This document shows positions 6,261 to 8,598 of a stretch of 8,598 nucleotides of DNA, piece by piece. The position numbers were made by a program, and so were the translations under genes. A model generated the notes under the pieces. That model was not told the origin of the DNA and searched no databases. It saw only the letters and a program-made list of their open reading frames with translations. Positions within the stretch are counted from its first letter, which is position 1, and every line of letters begins with the position of its first letter. The stretch comes from Ardenticatenales bacterium (GTDB taxonomy: Bacteria; Chloroflexota; Anaerolineae; Promineifilales; UBA4811). The stretch covers positions 1 to 8,598 of the forward strand of contig DAOUVM010000081.1 in assembly GCA_030667645.1 (NCBI GenBank), written 5' to 3'.

Positions 6261-7451
6261 ATGGAGATTCGATCAGTCACCTTCTTTGTTGATCCTTCCC
6301 GGCCGTTGGAGGCTCTGGCCCTTGCAGTCGATGATGCCCGGTCCGCCTTTGCCGAGATCGGCCACACGCCGCAGACCATCCGCCTGGCGACGACGCCGTT
6401 TCCCGACTGGCTTGACACGCCGGACCGATTGGTCGATCTGGTCACCTGGTGCGAGGGCAGCGGGATAGATTACCTGGCCCTCGGCCCGGTTCGGTTGGAT
6501 GATGACGGCGCCTACCTCAGCCAACTGGCAACGATCCTTGGCACCCACGAGATGGTTTTTTCCAGTGCAGAAGTCGCGGACACGAACGGCCGAATCGACA
6601 CGGGCCGCGCGGCACAGATAGCTGCTCTAATACGGGAGCTGGCTGTGCTCCGTCCGGATGGCTTTGCCAATCTCTTTTTCGCTGCCACCGCCAATTGCCC
6701 GTCGGGCAGCCCCTTTTTCCCCATCGCCTACCGTGGCAAAGCCACTGGCCCAGTCCGTTTCTCCATTGCCACCGAAGCCGCCGATCTGGCAGTGGAAGCG
6801 ATTCGGTCGGCCCGAGACCTGGCAGAAGCGCGGGCCCTATTGGTGAGTGCGATTGAGCGGGAGGCAGCAGTGTTGGTCACAGCAGCCAGCGGGTTGGCCT
6901 CCCGGCATGGCTATGATTTCGGCGGGATCGACTTTAGTCTGGCGCCCTTCCCTGAAGAGGCGCGCAGCGTGGGGACTGCGCTGGAGGCCATCGGCATACC
7001 GGCGGTCGGAGGGCACGGAACCCTGTTTGCCGCCGCCTTGGTCGCAGAGTGCATCGATCGGGCCCGCTTTCCAAGCTGTGGGTTTTCAGGGCTCATGTTG
7101 CCGGTGCTGGAGGATGTAACCCTGGCCCGTCGTGCGACTGAAGGTATCCTGACCATTGGGGACCTGCTGCTCTACTCGGCTGTCTGCGGAACAGGGCTGG
7201 ATGTTGTACCCTTGCCCGGGGATGTAGCTCAGGAAGAGTTGACCGGCATCTTGCTCGATGTGGCAGCGCTGGCGGTTCGCCTGAACAAGCCGCTGACCGC
7301 GCGGCTGATGCCGCTGCCAGGGTTGGCTGCGGGCGATCCGGTGGTTTTTGACTTTGCGTATTTTGCCAGCAGCGGGGTGATGGAAACCAAACGGGTTGGA
7401 GCGGCCGGACTATTATCCGGGCGGGACCGGATTGTACTGGCTCCTCGCTAG
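6261..7451 (+). CDS. DUF711/UPF0210 family protein of unknown function
   Basis: This 396-residue protein carries the conserved blocks of the DUF711 (UPF0210) family. They are GYDFGGIDFSLAPFPEEARS (217-236), GGHGTLFAAAL (250-260), SGLMLPVLED (276-285), AVCGTGLDVVPLPGD (307-321) and LMPLPGLAAGDPV (349-361). Members are known to have a fold related to pyruvate formate-lyase/glycyl-radical enzymes, but no reaction has been established to my knowledge. No signal peptide or membrane segment is seen, so it is probably cytoplasmic. It is somewhat shorter than the roughly 450 residues common in the family. Its N-terminal half (1-130) is the least conserved to my eye. The ATG at 6261 has AGGGAG at 6247-6252 with 8 bases of spacing. 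It follows the VOC gene on the same strand and meets the methyltransferase gene tail to tail. Confidence 0.85.
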   Translation: MEIRSVTFFVDPSRPLEALALAVDDARSAFAEIGHTPQTIRLATTPFPDWLDTPDRLVDLVTWCEGSGIDYLALGPVRLDDDGAYLSQLATILGTHEMVFSSAEVADTNGRIDTGRAAQIAALIRELAVLRPDGFANLFFAATANCPSGSPFFPIAYRGKATGPVRFSIATEAADLAVEAIRSARDLAEARALLVSAIEREAAVLVTAASGLASRHGYDFGGIDFSLAPFPEEARSVGTALEAIGIPAVGGHGTLFAAALVAECIDRARFPSCGFSGLMLPVLEDVTLARRATEGILTIGDLLLYSAVCGTGLDVVPLPGDVAQEELTGILLDVAALAVRLNKPLTARLMPLPGLAAGDPVVFDFAYFASSGVMETKRVGAAGLLSGRDRIVLAPR

Positions 7452-7456
7452 CGAGG
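7443..7456. repeat. Perfect 14-bp palindrome at converging gene ends
   Basis: CCTCGCTAGCGAGG reads the same on both strands and is centred on 7449/7450, inside the TAG stop codon of the DUF711 gene. It lies just before the methyltransferase stop at 7459. As RNA it gives a 5-bp stem with a CTAG loop, but no T-run follows on either strand, so it is not a standard intrinsic terminator. Confidence 0.5.
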
Positions 7457-7458
7457 GC

Positions 7459-8064
7459 TCAATCTCGGGCCAACCAATACCACGCAGATCGAGCGCCCTG
7501 ATCTTCCCCGATGACGGTCTGCGTCAGTATGAATTCGGGGGCAAAGAGGGTAGCCACGTTCTTTTGGCTGATACCGCGATTCTTGCCGCGCCGTGTCCCG
7601 GAAACCCACGCGTACAACATGTAGCGGCCGCCGGTGCACAAGAGATGAGCCAGTTGGTTCGCGTATCTCTCTCTGCCCGCCGGCTTTAGCGAGTGCAGAC
7701 AGCCGATGTCCAGCGCAAAATCATACGGGCCGGTGATGCCCTGCATATCCAGGACGTCCGCCACGCGGAAATCGATTTCCAGGCCGGCTTGAGCTGCCTT
7801 GCGACGAGCGGTGCGAATCGCCTTGGGGGAGAAATCGACGCCCGTCACCGTCCAGCCATGACGTGCCAGGGTGATAGCATTGGTGCCGGTTCCGCAGCCC
7901 AGGTCGAGCGCTCGGCCGGTTGGAGCGCCCCCCTCCATTCGCGGCAGGAGCGTGTTGGCGGCAAACTCTACCACCTCGGGTGGGGTGATGTTGGTATCCC
8001 AAGGGGTTCGGCCGCGCCAGTAACTCCACTCAAAGAGCCAACGGGGTAGATTCAGAATCTTCAT
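7459..8064 (-). CDS. Class I SAM-dependent methyltransferase
   Basis: This 201-residue protein has a single Rossmann-type methyltransferase domain. Motif I is RALDLGCGTGTNAITLA (51-67), which binds S-adenosylmethionine. The acidic residue after strand 2 is in TGVDFSPKAI (74-83), ADVLD (102-106) follows strand 3, and YDFALDIGCLHSL (114-126) is the strand 4 region. The N-terminal segment WRGRTPWDTNITPPEV (16-31) resembles the entry region of TPMT/TehB-like small-molecule methyltransferases. The substrate cannot be read from the sequence. The ATG at 8064 gives a natural N-terminus but has no clear Shine-Dalgarno. It lies 44 bases after the AI-2E-family gene on the same strand, so co-transcription is likely. 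Its stop is 7 bases from the converging DUF711 gene. Confidence 0.88.
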   Translation of the reverse strand: MKILNLPRWLFEWSYWRGRTPWDTNITPPEVVEFAANTLLPRMEGGAPTGRALDLGCGTGTNAITLARHGWTVTGVDFSPKAIRTARRKAAQAGLEIDFRVADVLDMQGITGPYDFALDIGCLHSLKPAGRERYANQLAHLLCTGGRYMLYAWVSGTRRGKNRGISQKNVATLFAPEFILTQTVIGEDQGARSAWYWLARD

Positions 8065-8083
8065 ACACTAACGGCCGGTAGAG

Positions 8084-8108
8084 TCAGGGGAGCGGGGAAC
8101 CCGCCTGA
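8084..8108 (-). other. Hairpin in the gap between permease and methyltransferase genes
   Basis: GCGGG (8092-8096) pairs with CCCGC (8100-8104) around GAA. Alternatively, TCAGG (8084-8088) pairs with CCTGA (8104-8108) as an outer stem. It fills most of the 44-base gap right after the permease stop. There is no T-run, so it is more likely an RNA stability or weak attenuation element than a terminator, or simply chance in GC-rich DNA. Confidence 0.25.
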
Positions 8109-8598
8109 TCACTCTTCCTCGTCGCCGGACCATGCCCGGCCGATTGAGGAGAGCTGAGGATACCGGTGCTGCACCTGCAAGTAGATCCAGCGAACCGTTC
8201 GCGCCGGCGGGCCAACCTGCTGGGGTGCTGTTGGCGTCAACTGGTAGAATGGCTCTCGATCGACTATCTTGTTCCACGCATAGGTGGCCAGCACACGACC
8301 CGTGGCGACGACCGGCGCCGCCAGAACCGCACCGGGCAGGCCAGCCACCCTGGCTCCTATCACCACTCCCAGTACCACTGCTACCGGGGGCAGATCAATG
8401 GCTTGTCCCACAATCCGTGGCGTGATGATATTGCCTTCCAGTTGTTGGATGAGAAAGTAGAGGCCAAGGACGATGACAGCAAAGGTCAGGTTGCTGATGT
8501 TCAGACTGATCAAGTAGGGGGATGTCGTTCCCTGAACTAGGGCCACCACAACCGCCGGGATGAGCGCCAGAATCGGTCCCAGGCTGGGGATGAGGGCG
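8109..8598 (-). CDS. AI-2E family (PerM-type) membrane protein, C-terminal half
   Basis: The frame is open to the window edge and shows 162 residues, about the last half of a family member of 340-400 residues. It begins ALIPSLGPILALIPAVVVAL, the conserved Gly/Pro membrane motif. It continues through FAVIVLGLYFLIQQLEGNII (the QxxEGN block), TPRIVGQAIDLPPVAVVLGV and GARVAGLPGAVLAAPVVAT, all typical of this family. Members include exporters of autoinducer-2 and sodium/proton antiporters, so the transported substrate is unknown here. A polar tail of about 50 residues ends in GDEEE and is probably cytoplasmic. The GTG at 8549 is an internal valine, not a start. The gene precedes the methyltransferase on the same strand. 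Confidence 0.92.
   Translation of the reverse strand, partial: ALIPSLGPILALIPAVVVALVQGTTSPYLISLNISNLTFAVIVLGLYFLIQQLEGNIITPRIVGQAIDLPPVAVVLGVVIGARVAGLPGAVLAAPVVATGRVLATYAWNKIVDREPFYQLTPTAPQQVGPPARTVRWIYLQVQHRYPQLSSIGRAWSGDEEE

Noticed and set aside
6118..6468. 116-residue frame overlapping the start of the DUF711 gene
   Set aside because: The shared part is out of frame with a well-supported gene, the start is a TTG without a ribosome site, and no motif is visible.
8547..8549. GTG at 8549 as start of the AI-2E-family protein
   Set aside because: The frame stays open to the window edge and the upstream residues continue the conserved membrane motif, so the gene is truncated by the window.
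1..8598. CRISPR arrays, tRNA or rRNA genes, insertion sequences, attachment sites
   Set aside because: No regularly spaced repeats, cloverleaf, transposase text or terminal inverted repeats were seen on reading both strands.

Overview
The window looks like ordinary chromosomal core DNA from a GC-rich bacterium. The gene content and style fit Chloroflexota, perhaps Anaerolineae: a proline/threonine-rich 'PTPTP' stretch in an exported protein, a SurA-like protein after the ribosomal genes, and an SMC with the Q-loop text GQGLVDAALS. This placement is an inference from protein style; no rRNA or other marker is present to confirm it.

Left part (1-1652, + strand). The last 14 codons of rpsF (ribosomal protein S6) are followed by a short gap with a hairpin, then rpsR (S18, a zinc-ligand-retaining form starting with GTG). 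Next comes a membrane-anchored SurA/PpiC-like protein whose parvulin domain appears to lack both active-site histidines and which carries a long Pro/Thr-rich insert. The usual ssb between rpsF and rpsR is absent, and rplI does not follow.

Centre (1667-5360). A strong hairpin ends the rpsF-rpsR-foldase unit and faces the converging smc gene, whose stop codon lies inside the terminator T-run. smc encodes a complete chromosome-condensation ATPase. A near-consensus promoter (TTGACA, 17 bp, TATACT) sits just upstream on the minus strand. It shows that the true smc start is the inner ATG at 5314.

Right part (5377-8598). A second promoter, divergent from that of smc, probably reads rightward through a leader of about 260 nt with two perfect 7-bp inverted repeats and only tiny reading frames. 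Downstream is a small VOC/glyoxalase-fold protein, then a DUF711/UPF0210 protein of unknown function. Converging on it from the right edge are a class I SAM-dependent methyltransferase and the C-terminal half of an AI-2E-family (PerM-type) membrane protein. The DUF711 and methyltransferase genes meet tail to tail, 7 bp apart, at a perfect 14-bp palindrome.

No mobile element, CRISPR array, tRNA, rRNA or defence cassette was seen. I do not see a clear undescribed system. The most interesting points are the apparently non-catalytic foldase, the compact divergent promoters with the revised smc start, the shared terminator, the odd leader before the VOC gene and the uncharacterised DUF711 gene.
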